A DNA stretch of 64,000 nucleotides from Brevibacillus brevis (GCF_022026395.1 NZ_CP041767.1:5686001-5750000); one strand, 5' to 3'. Positions 1-8,566 are shown, numbered from the stretch's first letter. The notes: generated by a model not told the origin, from the sequence alone. A program made the numbers and translations.

Positions 1-1084
1 AGATTTGTGTAATTTTGGCATCACGCATGAAGCGCTCCACAGGATACTCCCGCGTGTAGCCGTAACCTCCGAAAACTTGAACAGCCTCGGTTGTCACTTC
101 CATCGCTGTATCCCCTGCAAATACTTTGGACATCGCAGATGCTTTGCCATATGGTAGACCTTGATCCTCCAGCCACGCTGCTTGGTAAGTGAGCAAACGG
201 GATGCCTCGATCTTGGTTGCCATGTCTGCCAGTTTGAACTGGATTGCCTGCAAGGAAGCGATTGGTTTGCCGAACTGACTGCGTTCTTTGGCATAATTCC
301 GTGCATGCTCGTACGCACCTTGTGCAATTCCCAATGCTTGAGCAGCGATACCGTTTCTTCCACCGTCCAACGTCATCATCGCGATCTTGAAGCCTTGGCC
401 TTCTTCGCCCAGTCTATTTTCTACCGGCACGCGTACATCTTCAAAGTTGACCGCAAGTGTTGGCGAGGAACGGATGCCCAGCTTTTTCTCCTTTTTCCCC
501 ATCGTGAAGCCATCCACGCCTTTTTCAACGATGAAAGCCGTGATGCCCTTATGCTTCAGCTCTGGTTGAGTGACCGCGAATACGATGTAGATTTCGGCTT
601 CGCCTGCATTGGTAATGAAGATTTTGGTGCCATTTAAAATGTAGTGATCGCCATCACGTACGGCTGTCGTGCGCATTCCAGCAGAATCGGACCCAGATCC
701 CGCCTCGGTCAAACAGTACGCGCCCATCTTCTTACCTTCTGCCAATGGACGCAAAAACTTTTGCTTTTGCTCCTCTGTCCCGAATTTGTAAATCGGCCAG
801 CTCGCCAAGGAGACATGGGCAGACAGTGTCACCCCAATAGAGGCATCCACACGGGAGAGTTCTTCGACTGCAATAACGTAGCTCAGGTAATCTGCACCTG
901 CTCCGCCGTATTGTTCGGGCCAAGGAATACCTGTCAGTCCAAGCTCAGCCATTTGTTCAAAAATGGAACGATCAAAGCACTCTTCTTCGTCGCGCTCGGC
1001 TGCTGTCGGAGCTACTTGATTCTCTGCAAAGTCGCGAATCATCTTGCGCATCATGTCATGTTCTTCCGTCAGTTGGAAATTCAT
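1..1084 (-). CDS. acyl-CoA dehydrogenase, C-terminus cut by window edge
   Basis: This is a FAD-dependent short/branched-chain acyl-CoA dehydrogenase catalysing the first oxidation of acyl-CoA in fatty or branched-chain acid breakdown. The visible 361 residues begin MNFQLTEEHDMMRKM and carry the family signatures YCLTEAGSGSD, FITNAG and FGGYGYTREYP near the open end. The catalytic Glu of the YEG motif lies just outside the window. GGGGGAG precedes the ATG. It is the last visible gene of the thiolase-hbd-dehydrogenase operon, 35 bases behind a close paralogue. The exact substrate chain length cannot be read from the sequence. Confidence 0.93.
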   Translation of the reverse strand, partial: MNFQLTEEHDMMRKMIRDFAENQVAPTAAERDEEECFDRSIFEQMAELGLTGIPWPEQYGGAGADYLSYVIAVEELSRVDASIGVTLSAHVSLASWPIYKFGTEEQKQKFLRPLAEGKKMGAYCLTEAGSGSDSAGMRTTAVRDGDHYILNGTKIFITNAGEAEIYIVFAVTQPELKHKGITAFIVEKGVDGFTMGKKEKKLGIRSSPTLAVNFEDVRVPVENRLGEEGQGFKIAMMTLDGGRNGIAAQALGIAQGAYEHARNYAKERSQFGKPIASLQAIQFKLADMATKIEASRLLTYQAAWLEDQGLPYGKASAMSKVFAGDTAMEVTTEAVQVFGGYGYTREYPVERFMRDAKITQI

Positions 1085-1119
1085 ATGGCTCACTCCCCCA
1101 TGTGCTTTTCATTTTTCTA

Positions 1120-2262
1120 TCAATCAGCAAGCAAATGCTTGGCGATAACAATTCGCTGAATTTCGTTGGTGCCCTCATAGATTTGCGTTACTTTCGCATC
1201 CCGGAATAGTCGCTCAACCGGATATTCTCTGGTGTAGCCATAGCCGCCAAAGATTTGTACTGCTTCTGTGGCGAGCTCCATCGCAGAGTCTGTGGCAAAG
1301 CGTTTTGCCATCGAGGCTTCCATTCCACAAGCAATTCCTTGACTGCGCAGCCACGCCGCTCGGTATACCAGCAATCGGGCTACTTCTGCTTTTGTCGCCA
1401 TGTCAGCCAGCTTGAAAGCGATGGCTTGCTGCTTGGCAATCGATTGTCCGAACTGCTTGCGTTCCCGCGCGTACTCTGTCGCGTATTGGACTGCGGCCTC
1501 GCAAATACCAAGGGCTTGTGCAGCAATCCCGATTCTACCAGAATCCAGATTCGCCATCGCGATACAGAAGCCTTCCCCTTCCTGTCCAAGCAGGTTGGCA
1601 GCCGGTACACGGGCATTGTCGAATATGAGCTCTGTCGTATAGGAACCGTGAAGTCCCATCTTCTTTTCCTTTTTCCCAACCGTGAAGCCCGGGGTATCCT
1701 TGTCTACGATAAAGGCCGATATTCCCTTGGGTCCTTTTGTCGAGTCAGTAACGGCAAAGGCGATATACGTATCAGCCTCCCCGCCGTTTGTGATGAACAC
1801 CTTGTTTCCGTTCAGGATGTATTCATCGCCTTTTTTCACGGCTGTGGTTCGGATACTGCTCGCATCAGAACCTGCATGCGGCTCAGTCAAGGCAAAAGCT
1901 CCGAGGTATTCCCCACTCGCAAGCTTGGTCACGTATTTGCGTTTTTGCTCCTCGGTACCGAAGTAGAGAATCGGATTCGTCCCGACGGAGGTATGCACGG
2001 ACAAAATGACACCTACTGTCGCACTCACCTTGGAAATCTCGTGAATGGCCAAAATGTAGGAAATAAAGTCCGCTCCCGCTCCTCCCCACTCTTCGGCGAT
2101 TGGAATGCCCATGAGCCCCATTTCGCCCATCTTTTTGAGGATCTGACGTGGAAACTGGTCCGTCTCCTCCATCACCGGGACGAATGGTGCGATCTCTTTC
2201 TGGGCAAAGTCTCGCACCATGCGGCGCATCATCTCTTGCTCTTCGTTCAATCGGAAATCCAT
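1120..2262 (-). CDS. acyl-CoA dehydrogenase (short/branched-chain type)
   Basis: This complete 380-residue FAD acyl-CoA dehydrogenase forms trans-2-enoyl-CoA and passes electrons to electron-transfer flavoprotein. It shows AFALTEPHAGSDASS, FITNGGEAD, QIFGGYGYTREYP and the catalytic Glu in QIYEGTNEIQR at the C-terminus. The length is normal for the family. A ribosome site AAGGTAGGA precedes the ATG. It lies between hbd and a second dehydrogenase in one minus-strand operon and closely resembles that neighbour, so the pair looks like a tandem duplication with divergence. Butyryl/isobutyryl-type substrates are likely from the family but unproven. Confidence 0.95.
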   Translation of the reverse strand: MDFRLNEEQEMMRRMVRDFAQKEIAPFVPVMEETDQFPRQILKKMGEMGLMGIPIAEEWGGAGADFISYILAIHEISKVSATVGVILSVHTSVGTNPILYFGTEEQKRKYVTKLASGEYLGAFALTEPHAGSDASSIRTTAVKKGDEYILNGNKVFITNGGEADTYIAFAVTDSTKGPKGISAFIVDKDTPGFTVGKKEKKMGLHGSYTTELIFDNARVPAANLLGQEGEGFCIAMANLDSGRIGIAAQALGICEAAVQYATEYARERKQFGQSIAKQQAIAFKLADMATKAEVARLLVYRAAWLRSQGIACGMEASMAKRFATDSAMELATEAVQIFGGYGYTREYPVERLFRDAKVTQIYEGTNEIQRIVIAKHLLAD

Positions 2263-2292
2263 GTCCGTCCTACCTTTCTGCGAAATCTTCGG

Positions 2293-3144
2293 CTAGCTGT
2301 ACACGTAGAAACCACGACCGGATTTTTTGCCTAGCCATCCTGCTTTTACGTACTTGCGCAGCAATGGGCATGGGCGGTATTTCGAATCACCGAACCCTTC
2401 GTGCAGTACTTCCATAATGTAGAGGCAAGTATCCAGCCCGATGAAATCAGCCAGTTGAAGCGGTCCCATCGGATGGTTCATGCCCAGCTTCATCACTTCA
2501 TCGATCGCTTCCGGTGTTGCAACTCCTTCGTACACGCAATAAATCGCTTCATTCAACATTGGCATCAGTACCCGATTGGACACAAAACCTGGGAAATCGT
2601 TGACGCTCACGGGTACCTTGCTCATTTGTTTGGACAAATCTTCTGTCAGCTGATAGACCTCATCGGACGTTTGCAGCCCACGGATGATCTCAACCAGCTT
2701 CATCACTGGAACGGGGTTCATAAAATGCATCCCGATTACTCTTTCCGGCCGCTTTGTAACTGCCGCAATCTCAGTAATCGGCAGCGAGGATGTATTGCTC
2801 GCGAGCACCGTATGCGGCGGACATACTTCATCCAGCTTGGAAAAGATTTGCGTTTTGACCGCCATGTTTTCTGTCACCGCTTCTACCACAAAATCTGCTT
2901 CAGACGCATCTGCCAGATCAGTAGACAGTGTCAAACGGCCGAGAATCGCTTCCTTATCTGCTTCGCTGAGCTTGCCTTTTTCCACGTTGCGCGACAAGTT
3001 TTTCGTAATCGTGGCCAGACCGCGCTCTACAAATGCTTGCTGGACATCGTTCAGAAAAACGCGAAAGCCAGCCTGCGCCGCTACTTGGGCAATCCCGCTG
3101 CCCATTTGTCCTGCCCCGATGACCATAATCGTTTGTACGTTCAT
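2293..3144 (-). CDS. hbd: 3-hydroxybutyryl-CoA dehydrogenase
   Basis: This 283-residue NAD(P)-dependent enzyme oxidises 3-hydroxyacyl-CoA to 3-ketoacyl-CoA (or the reverse). The N-terminal Rossmann motif is GAGQMGSGIAQVAAQAG at residues 10-26. The HxF-type catalytic region reads ASNTSSLPITEIA and GMHFMNPVPVMKLVEI, and a C-terminal dimerisation domain contains NHPMGPLQLADFIGLD. GGGAGG precedes the ATG. It lies 15 bases downstream of the thiolase gene in the same operon, which fits thiolase-dehydrogenase coupling in beta-oxidation or butanoate metabolism. It resembles B. subtilis MmgB. Confidence 0.95.
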   Translation of the reverse strand: MNVQTIMVIGAGQMGSGIAQVAAQAGFRVFLNDVQQAFVERGLATITKNLSRNVEKGKLSEADKEAILGRLTLSTDLADASEADFVVEAVTENMAVKTQIFSKLDEVCPPHTVLASNTSSLPITEIAAVTKRPERVIGMHFMNPVPVMKLVEIIRGLQTSDEVYQLTEDLSKQMSKVPVSVNDFPGFVSNRVLMPMLNEAIYCVYEGVATPEAIDEVMKLGMNHPMGPLQLADFIGLDTCLYIMEVLHEGFGDSKYRPCPLLRKYVKAGWLGKKSGRGFYVYS

Positions 3145-3159
3145 GTAAAAAGGCCTCCC

Positions 3160-4338
3160 TTACTCTACTTTAATCAAGATGGCGTCACCCTGTGCGGCAC
3201 CACTGCAAATGGCCGCGATCCCTAAGCCGCCGCCTCGTCTTTTTAATTCATAAGCAAGGTGCATAATGATCCGAGCCCCACTCGCGCCAATCGGGTGTCC
3301 GAACGCAATCGCTCCCCCGTTTACATTCACTTTCTCTGCGTCCCAGCCAACGATTTTGCCACTTGTCAAAATCACCGCGGCAAACGCTTCGTTTACCTCA
3401 AATAGATCGATCTCCGAAAGCGAGACACCTGTCTTTTCCAAGAGCTTGTTGATCGCAAGCCCCGGAGTTGTCGCGATATAAGGAGCTTCTGCGCCGACTG
3501 CGGCGTGCCCCAGTATCGTCGCAAGCGGCTTGATGCCCAGCTGTTGTGCTTTCGCGTCTGACATCAGCACCATTGCTGCCGCCCCGTCGTTGATTCCTGG
3601 TGCATTGCCTGCCGTGATTGTTCCGTCCTTTTTGTACACGGGTGGCAGCTTCGCCAATCCTTCCTCGGTGGTATCCGGACGTGGTCCTTCATCGACGGTT
3701 ACTTGCAGCGGATCCCCTTTTCTTTGCGGAATGGAAACCGAGACAAGCTCGTCGGCAAAAAGTCCTTTTTCCATCGCTTGTGCGGCTCTCTGCTGGCTGC
3801 GCAGCGCCCACGCATCCTGCTCTTCTCGCGTAATCCCGTTCTCTTCCGCCACATTGCTGCCGTGAACAGCCATCGCCACTTGATGAAACGGGCAAGTGAG
3901 GCCGTCGTACATCATGAGATCGCGAACGGTCGAATCTCCCATCCGCATTCCGTTACGTGCATCTGGCAGTGCATACGGTGCGTTGCTCATGCTCTCCATG
4001 CCGCCAGCGACGATGATTTCTCCGTCTCCGGCCCGAATGATCTGGTCCCCCATCGTCACTGCACGCATCCCGGACGCGCATACTTTGTTGATCGTCTCAC
4101 TCGCTACATTCCACGGCAAACCAGCTTTGCGAGCTGCCTGGCGTGAGGGCACCTGACCCGCACCTGCCTGCAAGACCATACCCATGATCACTTCGTCCAC
4201 CTGATCGCCGGAAATACCAGCGCGCTCTACCGCTTCCTTGATCACAATGGAGCCGAGCTCTACTGCCGATAGCGCTTTCAAAGAGCCACCAAACTTACCA
4301 AAAGGGGTACGCGCTGCCCCTGCAATGACCGTTTTCAT
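3160..4338 (-). CDS. acetyl-CoA C-acetyltransferase (thiolase)
   Basis: This thiolase cleaves or forms acetoacetyl-CoA / 3-ketoacyl-CoA. The frame is open further upstream to 4446, but the start is placed at 4338 because MKTVIAGAARTPFGKFGG is the usual thiolase N-terminus and GGAGGG lies just ahead of that ATG. That gives 392 residues, normal for the family. The catalytic residues are visible: Cys in NKVCASGMRAV, His in GGAIAFGHPIGASGARI and Cys in IAAICSGAAQGDA. It is the first gene of the beta-oxidation operon. A promoter and a FadR-like palindrome lie directly upstream. Confidence 0.95.
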   Translation of the reverse strand: MKTVIAGAARTPFGKFGGSLKALSAVELGSIVIKEAVERAGISGDQVDEVIMGMVLQAGAGQVPSRQAARKAGLPWNVASETINKVCASGMRAVTMGDQIIRAGDGEIIVAGGMESMSNAPYALPDARNGMRMGDSTVRDLMMYDGLTCPFHQVAMAVHGSNVAEENGITREEQDAWALRSQQRAAQAMEKGLFADELVSVSIPQRKGDPLQVTVDEGPRPDTTEEGLAKLPPVYKKDGTITAGNAPGINDGAAAMVLMSDAKAQQLGIKPLATILGHAAVGAEAPYIATTPGLAINKLLEKTGVSLSEIDLFEVNEAFAAVILTSGKIVGWDAEKVNVNGGAIAFGHPIGASGARIIMHLAYELKRRGGGLGIAAICSGAAQGDAILIKVE

Positions 4339-4385
4339 CGAATGCCCTCCATTCGGATGATGTTTCACATCAATAAAAACTAAAT

Positions 4386-4403
4386 TGATCGAGCGTTCGT
4401 TCA
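4386..4403. promoter_or_regulatory. FadR-like operator upstream of the thiolase operon
   Basis: The 18-mer TGATCGAGCGTTCGTTCA (TGAACGAACGCTCGATCA on the minus strand) has the symmetry TGA-N-CGA-N4-TCG-N-TCA. It matches the layout of the B. subtilis FadR site TGAATGAMTANTCATTCA and of the fadF site in this window. It sits about 15 bases downstream of the proposed -10, where bound repressor would block transcription. Assignment to a FadR-type TetR repressor is inference; the regulator gene is not in the window. Confidence 0.6.
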
Positions 4404-4417
4404 TTTTACATACTTTT

Positions 4418-4446
4418 ATTTTGCCGTCTTCCGTACGAATAGTCAA
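4418..4446 (-). promoter_or_regulatory. putative sigma-A promoter of the thiolase operon
   Basis: On the minus strand, TTGACT (4446-4441) is followed by a 17-base spacer and CAAAAT (4423-4418). It lies between the terminator of the upstream gene and the FadR-like palindrome. The -10 is imperfect, so this is moderate evidence. Confidence 0.45.
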
Positions 4447-4463
4447 TCTATAATGAAAAAAAG

Positions 4464-4495
4464 AACAGCCTGACTTTTGTGAAAGCCAGGCTGTT
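4464..4495 (-). terminator. intrinsic terminator of the sigma/anti-sigma operon
   Basis: The 9-bp arms AACAGCCTG and CAGGCTGTT, extended by an inner CTTT/AAAG pairing, are followed on the minus strand by TTCTTTTTTTC. It lies immediately after the stop of the anti-sigma-like gene. Confidence 0.85.
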
Positions 4496-4499
4496 GCTG

Positions 4500-5609
4500 C
4501 TATTGTCGTGCCATCCAGCTTAGTTTCCAGATGCCTTGTTTGTTTTTCTGCATTTTATATCCAACCTTATCCCTGTTGTCCTTGAAGGTCACCCATACAA
4601 CCGCTTCCTTGTCAGACGTTTGTTCAAGCGTTAAGTCATTTGCCAACTCTCGCATCGTTTTCAACTGCTTCCAGCTATTTCGTGCTCCAACCGGATCTTT
4701 TTTCATATCTTCCAAATATTGCTCCAGTGTTGGCTTCTCGAATCCATCGTCCTCGATATGCAAAGCGTACTGCATTTCGAGCTGACCCTCTTGCTGTGCT
4801 TGCACATACAGCTTCCATACATCGATTGGAGATAATCCACGCAAAAGCTCATCTTTTTTCTCATACATGTAATTGTAATAACGATCCTGTTCCTCTGTCT
4901 TTAAATCGAATATGGACGGAGGAGCAGGTGTCTCGGCACCATCTTGAACGATTTCTTCTTGGACAGTTCCGTTGCTATTCAGCTTGAAAAAATAGACGTC
5001 TTTGCCTTGGACATAGCTCACGGAATACCAATGAAGCTTTTTATCCTTCCATCCAACTAACATCTCCAAGCCCACGTCTCTTTTTAGTAGAGCCTCTGTC
5101 TCGATCATTGTCCAGTCTTTTCGCTGATATCCTTCTTTTGCGAGAATCGAATAGCCCCAGTACTCTTCTGTGCCATCGTCCCCGCTTCCGCCATAATCGT
5201 CTACAACTTTGTAAGGGATCGAAATCTTTTCTTTCATTTGTTCTTGTGTCATCCCAACACGCAAGACATCGATGATCTCATCTACCGTTTCCATAATCAC
5301 CTGATCATCAGAGGCCGGGTGAGCTTTTGGATCGGGCTTTTGATGGGTACCTGGCTCGGCAGACGTTTCCTTCGGCGTATGTGTACTCGTCGTGCTTTCC
5401 TTCTGCAGTAGATAAGGGGTAAGCACGATGACAAGCGCGACCGCAACAAGCGCTGCGCTTACGGGGTAGATGAAACGAAACCTTTTCTTGCCTTTCTTCT
5501 CGATATTCATGCGAATCCTCTCCTCCAAGCCAGTCGTATCGTCCATTCCGCGCAACAGTGTCCGGTCAGCCGTTTCCTTGAATTCCGCCAGCAATTTATC
5601 CAGATTCAT
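4500..5609 (-). CDS. probable membrane anti-sigma factor (ECF partner), family not recognised
   Basis: This 369-residue protein has a short N-terminal cytoplasmic part (about 40 residues, MNLDKLLAEFKETADRTLLRG), one membrane segment at about 45-68, and a roughly 300-residue outer domain starting with a Pro/Thr/Ser-rich linker. The start overlaps the end of the sigma gene by 4 bases (ATGA), so the two are translationally coupled. The topology and pairing are those of anti-sigma factors that hold an ECF sigma at the membrane. No HxxxCxxC zinc motif is present. The outer domain is not recognised; a sensory role is inference. Confidence 0.7.
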   Translation of the reverse strand: MNLDKLLAEFKETADRTLLRGMDDTTGLEERIRMNIEKKGKKRFRFIYPVSAALVAVALVIVLTPYLLQKESTTSTHTPKETSAEPGTHQKPDPKAHPASDDQVIMETVDEIIDVLRVGMTQEQMKEKISIPYKVVDDYGGSGDDGTEEYWGYSILAKEGYQRKDWTMIETEALLKRDVGLEMLVGWKDKKLHWYSVSYVQGKDVYFFKLNSNGTVQEEIVQDGAETPAPPSIFDLKTEEQDRYYNYMYEKKDELLRGLSPIDVWKLYVQAQQEGQLEMQYALHIEDDGFEKPTLEQYLEDMKKDPVGARNSWKQLKTMRELANDLTLEQTSDKEAVVWVTFKDNRDKVGYKMQKNKQGIWKLSWMARQ

Positions 5610-6145
5610 TCGATCCCCTCCTTTTCCAGGAGCGCTTTGAGCTTCTGGCGTGCGCGGTGCATTTTCGTATAAATGGCTCCTGCGGACGTGTCCAAAATGA
5701 CCGCGATCTCCTCTACGGACAACTCCTCGTAGTAGTGAAGGACAATCAATTGACGATAGCTATGCGGCAGCTTCATCACGAGATGGGCAAAACGGGCGCG
5801 AAGGTCATTTTGCAAAACAGACGACTCTGCTCCCTCGACTACCTCTATGTCCACTTCCGGCTTGAAAAACAGGTGACGAAACGACCACGAGCGCAGATGT
5901 TTTTTCGCTTCGTTGACGGCGATTCGGTACACCCATGTTTGCATCGAGCTCTCTTGGCGGAATTTCCCCAAGTTTTTGTAAGCTAACAGGAACACTTCCT
6001 GGGTAATATCCTCAGCAAGACTACGGTCCTTGACCATTAAATACACGAGTCGCAGCACCTTTTTTAAATAGTGCCGGATTAATTGATCAAATAATGCTTC
6101 TTTTGTTTTTGTTAAACTTTTCTCTGCAAGCTCCAGCTTCCTCAC
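5606..6145 (-). CDS. ECF-type RNA polymerase sigma factor
   Basis: This 179-residue sigma-70 family group 4 factor contains only regions 2 and 4. Region 2 includes DRSLAEDITQEVFLLAYKNL and WVYRIAVNEAKKHLRS. Region 4 includes LPHSYRQLIVLHYYEELSVE and the helix-turn-helix SVEEIAVILDTSAGAIYTKM. The GTG start has AAAGGAG ten bases upstream; an ATG with better spacing is absent. It is followed by its probable anti-sigma factor. I see no convincing copy of its own promoter consensus upstream, so autoregulation cannot be claimed. Its regulon is unknown. Confidence 0.93.
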   Translation of the reverse strand: MRKLELAEKSLTKTKEALFDQLIRHYLKKVLRLVYLMVKDRSLAEDITQEVFLLAYKNLGKFRQESSMQTWVYRIAVNEAKKHLRSWSFRHLFFKPEVDIEVVEGAESSVLQNDLRARFAHLVMKLPHSYRQLIVLHYYEELSVEEIAVILDTSAGAIYTKMHRARQKLKALLEKEGIE

Positions 6146-6207
6146 TCCCTTCCCACTCCTTTAGATTCAGCTGGCTCCTTTATCTTACAGTTTTTTGCAA
6201 AAAAATA

Positions 6208-6251
6208 ATGCGCAAGCCTCGTCGCTTTGATTAGCACCGAGACTTGCGCAT
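6208..6251 (-). terminator. intrinsic terminator of fadF
   Basis: The 14-base arms ATGCGCAAGCCTCG and CGAGACTTGCGCAT pair with one mismatch. On the minus strand they are followed by TTATTTTTTTGC. It lies ten bases after the fadF stop. Confidence 0.85.
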
Positions 6252-6260
6252 GGTATGAAC

Positions 6261-8336
6261 CTAGATGGCGTCTGCGAGAATTTCCGCGACGTCGCGTGTT
6301 TTAACGTGGTCTTCCTGCTCTTTGGTCTTGATTCCGTCGTTCATCATCGTCAGGCAGTATGGGCATGCACTCGCGATTTCCGTCGGGTTGACCTCCAGAG
6401 CTTGCTCCGTACGTGTGACATTGACACGAGAGCCTTCATGTTCCTCCATCCACATCAAGCCGCCGCCCGCTCCGCAGCACATGCTGTCGCAGCCGCTGCG
6501 CTTCATTTCGACTACCTCTACGCCAGGAATGGCTTCGAGGATCACTCGTGGCTTGTCGTAAATTTCGTTGTAGCGACCCAAGTAGCAGGAATCGTGGTAG
6601 GTGATGCGCTCTTTGACTTCCTTGGTTGGCTTCAATTTGCCTTCCTTCACCCACTCCGCCAACAGCTCAGAGTGGTGGTACACCTCTGCCTTCAACCCAA
6701 ACTCCGGATATTCGTTCTTGAACGTATTGAACGCATGCGGATCGCAGGTGACGATTTTTTTGACTTCATAGGCTTCAAACAAGGCGATATTTTCTTGAGC
6801 GAGCTGCTGGAACAAGAATTCATTACCAATGCGGCGGGCCGTATCGCCAGAGTTCTTTTCCTCGTTGCCCAGAATGGCGAACTTCACGCCTGCTTCATGC
6901 ATGAGCTTCACAAATGCCTGCGAAATTTTTTGGCTGCGCAAGTCAAACGATCCCATCGAGCCTACCCAGAACAAGTACTCGAATTCCTCGACCTGCTTCA
7001 CAGTTGGCACCTCGTACTCACCATTCAGACCTTCAATCCATTTCGTCCGGTCTTTGCGGTTGATTCCCCACGGGTTGCCCTGACGCTCGATATTGTTCAA
7101 GGCGCGCTGCGCTTCTGCTGGCATGCTTCCTTCTGTCATAACCAAATAGCGGCGCATATCGATGATTTTATCGACATGCTCGTTCATTACCGGGCATTGG
7201 TCTTCACAGTTGCGACAGGTCGTACACGCCCATAGCTCCTGCTCGGTAATGACATCGCCGATCAAGCTTTTCTCATAGACCGCGGTTGCTCCTTCCGCTG
7301 TCGCCGCTACTTCAGATGCTTGGAACGCAATCTGATTGGCAGTCGTCTGCGAAAAAGCGAAGCTCGGCATCCATGGCGTACGCGACGTCACCGACGCACC
7401 TTTTTCCGTCAAATGGTCGCGCATTTTCGTAATCAGATCCATCGGGGAGAGCATTTTTCCCGTTCCAGAGGCCGGGCACATATTCGTGCAGCGACCGCAC
7501 TCCACACAAGCGTACAGGTCGATGAGCTGCGTTTGTGTAAAATCCTCGATTTTGCCGACACCGAATTCTTCCTGCGTCTCGTCCTCGAAATTAATGCTCG
7601 TCAGCTTGCCTGGCGGGTCCAGCTTCTTGAACCACACGTTGACTGGCGCAAACAGCAGATGCGCGTGCTTGGACTGCGGCACATATACCGCGAAGCCGAG
7701 CAAGATGATCAGATGCAGCCACCAGAAAACGTAAAAGCCTACCACTGCACCCGTTGTCCCTACCCCAATCGCAGAGAGAGCCATCGCGAAAACAGAAGAG
7801 ATCGGAGCGAACGCCGATGGCTCATGTCCGAGCCAAATTTGTTCAAAAGCGAGCGAGAGCAATACAGTCGCCATCAGGGAGGAAATCAGCAAGAGAACAA
7901 TCCCTGACTTGAAGCCGCGCTTCAGACGCTTGAGCTTTTCGATATAGCGGCGGTAAAAAGCGTAGCCGACTGCAGCCAAAATGAGAAACGTGGTGATCTC
8001 CTGCATGACAGAGAAATATTTGTGAGCGCTGCCAAAAGGAAGCTCGTAGCCTTTCGAAAGCCCTTTGATAATCAGCTCGATGGCCCCGAATTGCAAGGTG
8101 ATAAAACCGTAAAACATCACAACGTGCATCACGCCGCTCTTTTTGTCCTTTAGCAGCTTCTTGTGGAAAATGACGTTGTCGAGCATCAGATTGATGCGTG
8201 CCCCAAAGTCATTTTTCACATCCGGCTTTTTCCCCAGCCTGATAAACAAGTATCTGCTGTACACGACATGCCCAGCTAAATACAGCCCGTAAGCAAGAAC
8301 CAGGAAAAAGGCGATCAAATTAATGAGTGCCAGCAT
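6261..8336 (-). CDS. fadF: FadF-type membrane Fe-S oxidoreductase
   Basis: This 691-residue membrane protein is thought to carry electrons from acyl-CoA dehydrogenase/electron-transfer flavoprotein into the quinone pool. The N-terminal ~230 residues contain several membrane helices like a nitrate reductase gamma/cytochrome b domain. Two 4Fe-4S motifs follow: Cys277, 280, 283, 287 (CVECGRCTNMCP) and Cys371, 374, 377, 381 (CTTCRNCEDQCP). The C-terminal half has two cysteine-rich CCG domains, the last with CCGAGGGLMWMEE. GAGGGGAG precedes the ATG. It is transcribed alone from a region with two palindromes, one matching the FadR consensus. It corresponds to B. subtilis FadF (YwjF). Confidence 0.92.
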   Translation of the reverse strand: MLALINLIAFFLVLAYGLYLAGHVVYSRYLFIRLGKKPDVKNDFGARINLMLDNVIFHKKLLKDKKSGVMHVVMFYGFITLQFGAIELIIKGLSKGYELPFGSAHKYFSVMQEITTFLILAAVGYAFYRRYIEKLKRLKRGFKSGIVLLLISSLMATVLLSLAFEQIWLGHEPSAFAPISSVFAMALSAIGVGTTGAVVGFYVFWWLHLIILLGFAVYVPQSKHAHLLFAPVNVWFKKLDPPGKLTSINFEDETQEEFGVGKIEDFTQTQLIDLYACVECGRCTNMCPASGTGKMLSPMDLITKMRDHLTEKGASVTSRTPWMPSFAFSQTTANQIAFQASEVAATAEGATAVYEKSLIGDVITEQELWACTTCRNCEDQCPVMNEHVDKIIDMRRYLVMTEGSMPAEAQRALNNIERQGNPWGINRKDRTKWIEGLNGEYEVPTVKQVEEFEYLFWVGSMGSFDLRSQKISQAFVKLMHEAGVKFAILGNEEKNSGDTARRIGNEFLFQQLAQENIALFEAYEVKKIVTCDPHAFNTFKNEYPEFGLKAEVYHHSELLAEWVKEGKLKPTKEVKERITYHDSCYLGRYNEIYDKPRVILEAIPGVEVVEMKRSGCDSMCCGAGGGLMWMEEHEGSRVNVTRTEQALEVNPTEIASACPYCLTMMNDGIKTKEQEDHVKTRDVAEILADAI

Positions 8337-8417
8337 GTTTTCTACTCCCCTCTATTGCGAGTTTGTCTTTGGACGTGGAAATCGTTTTTTCTATCTTATC
8401 AGAATCATGGAAATAAA

Positions 8418-8435
8418 TGAATGAGTATTCAGTCA
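8418..8435. promoter_or_regulatory. FadR operator upstream of fadF
   Basis: TGAATGAGTATTCAGTCA matches the B. subtilis FadR consensus TGAATGAMTANTCATTCA at 16 of 18 positions. It lies 82 bases upstream of the fadF start codon, in the promoter region. A FadR repressor released by long-chain acyl-CoA would derepress fadF. Confidence 0.75.
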
Positions 8436-8468
8436 GTGTGTTTATTTTTTTGAAAAATGAAACGATAC

Positions 8469-8482
8469 TGAGCGACCGCTCA
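8469..8482. promoter_or_regulatory. second palindrome upstream of fadF
   Basis: TGAGCGACCGCTCA has perfect 6-bp arms around two bases. It lies 33 bases beyond the FadR site and has a different half-site spacing, so it may bind another TetR-type regulator. The bound protein is unknown. Confidence 0.4.
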
Positions 8483-8566
8483 TAATGGGTACAACTCGAT
8501 CTTAACACACAAGTTGCGAATCATCCATCCTCTTCGAAGAGTTGGAAATATTCTTACGAAAAAAGA

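Noticed and set aside
161..1159. Plus-strand open frames across the first acyl-CoA dehydrogenase
   Set aside because: They lie antisense to a strongly supported enzyme gene, lack ribosome sites and have no family motifs.
8320..8508. 62-codon minus-strand frame over the fadF promoter
   Set aside because: It overlaps both fadF palindromes and the fadF ribosome site, has no ribosome site of its own and no recognisable protein.
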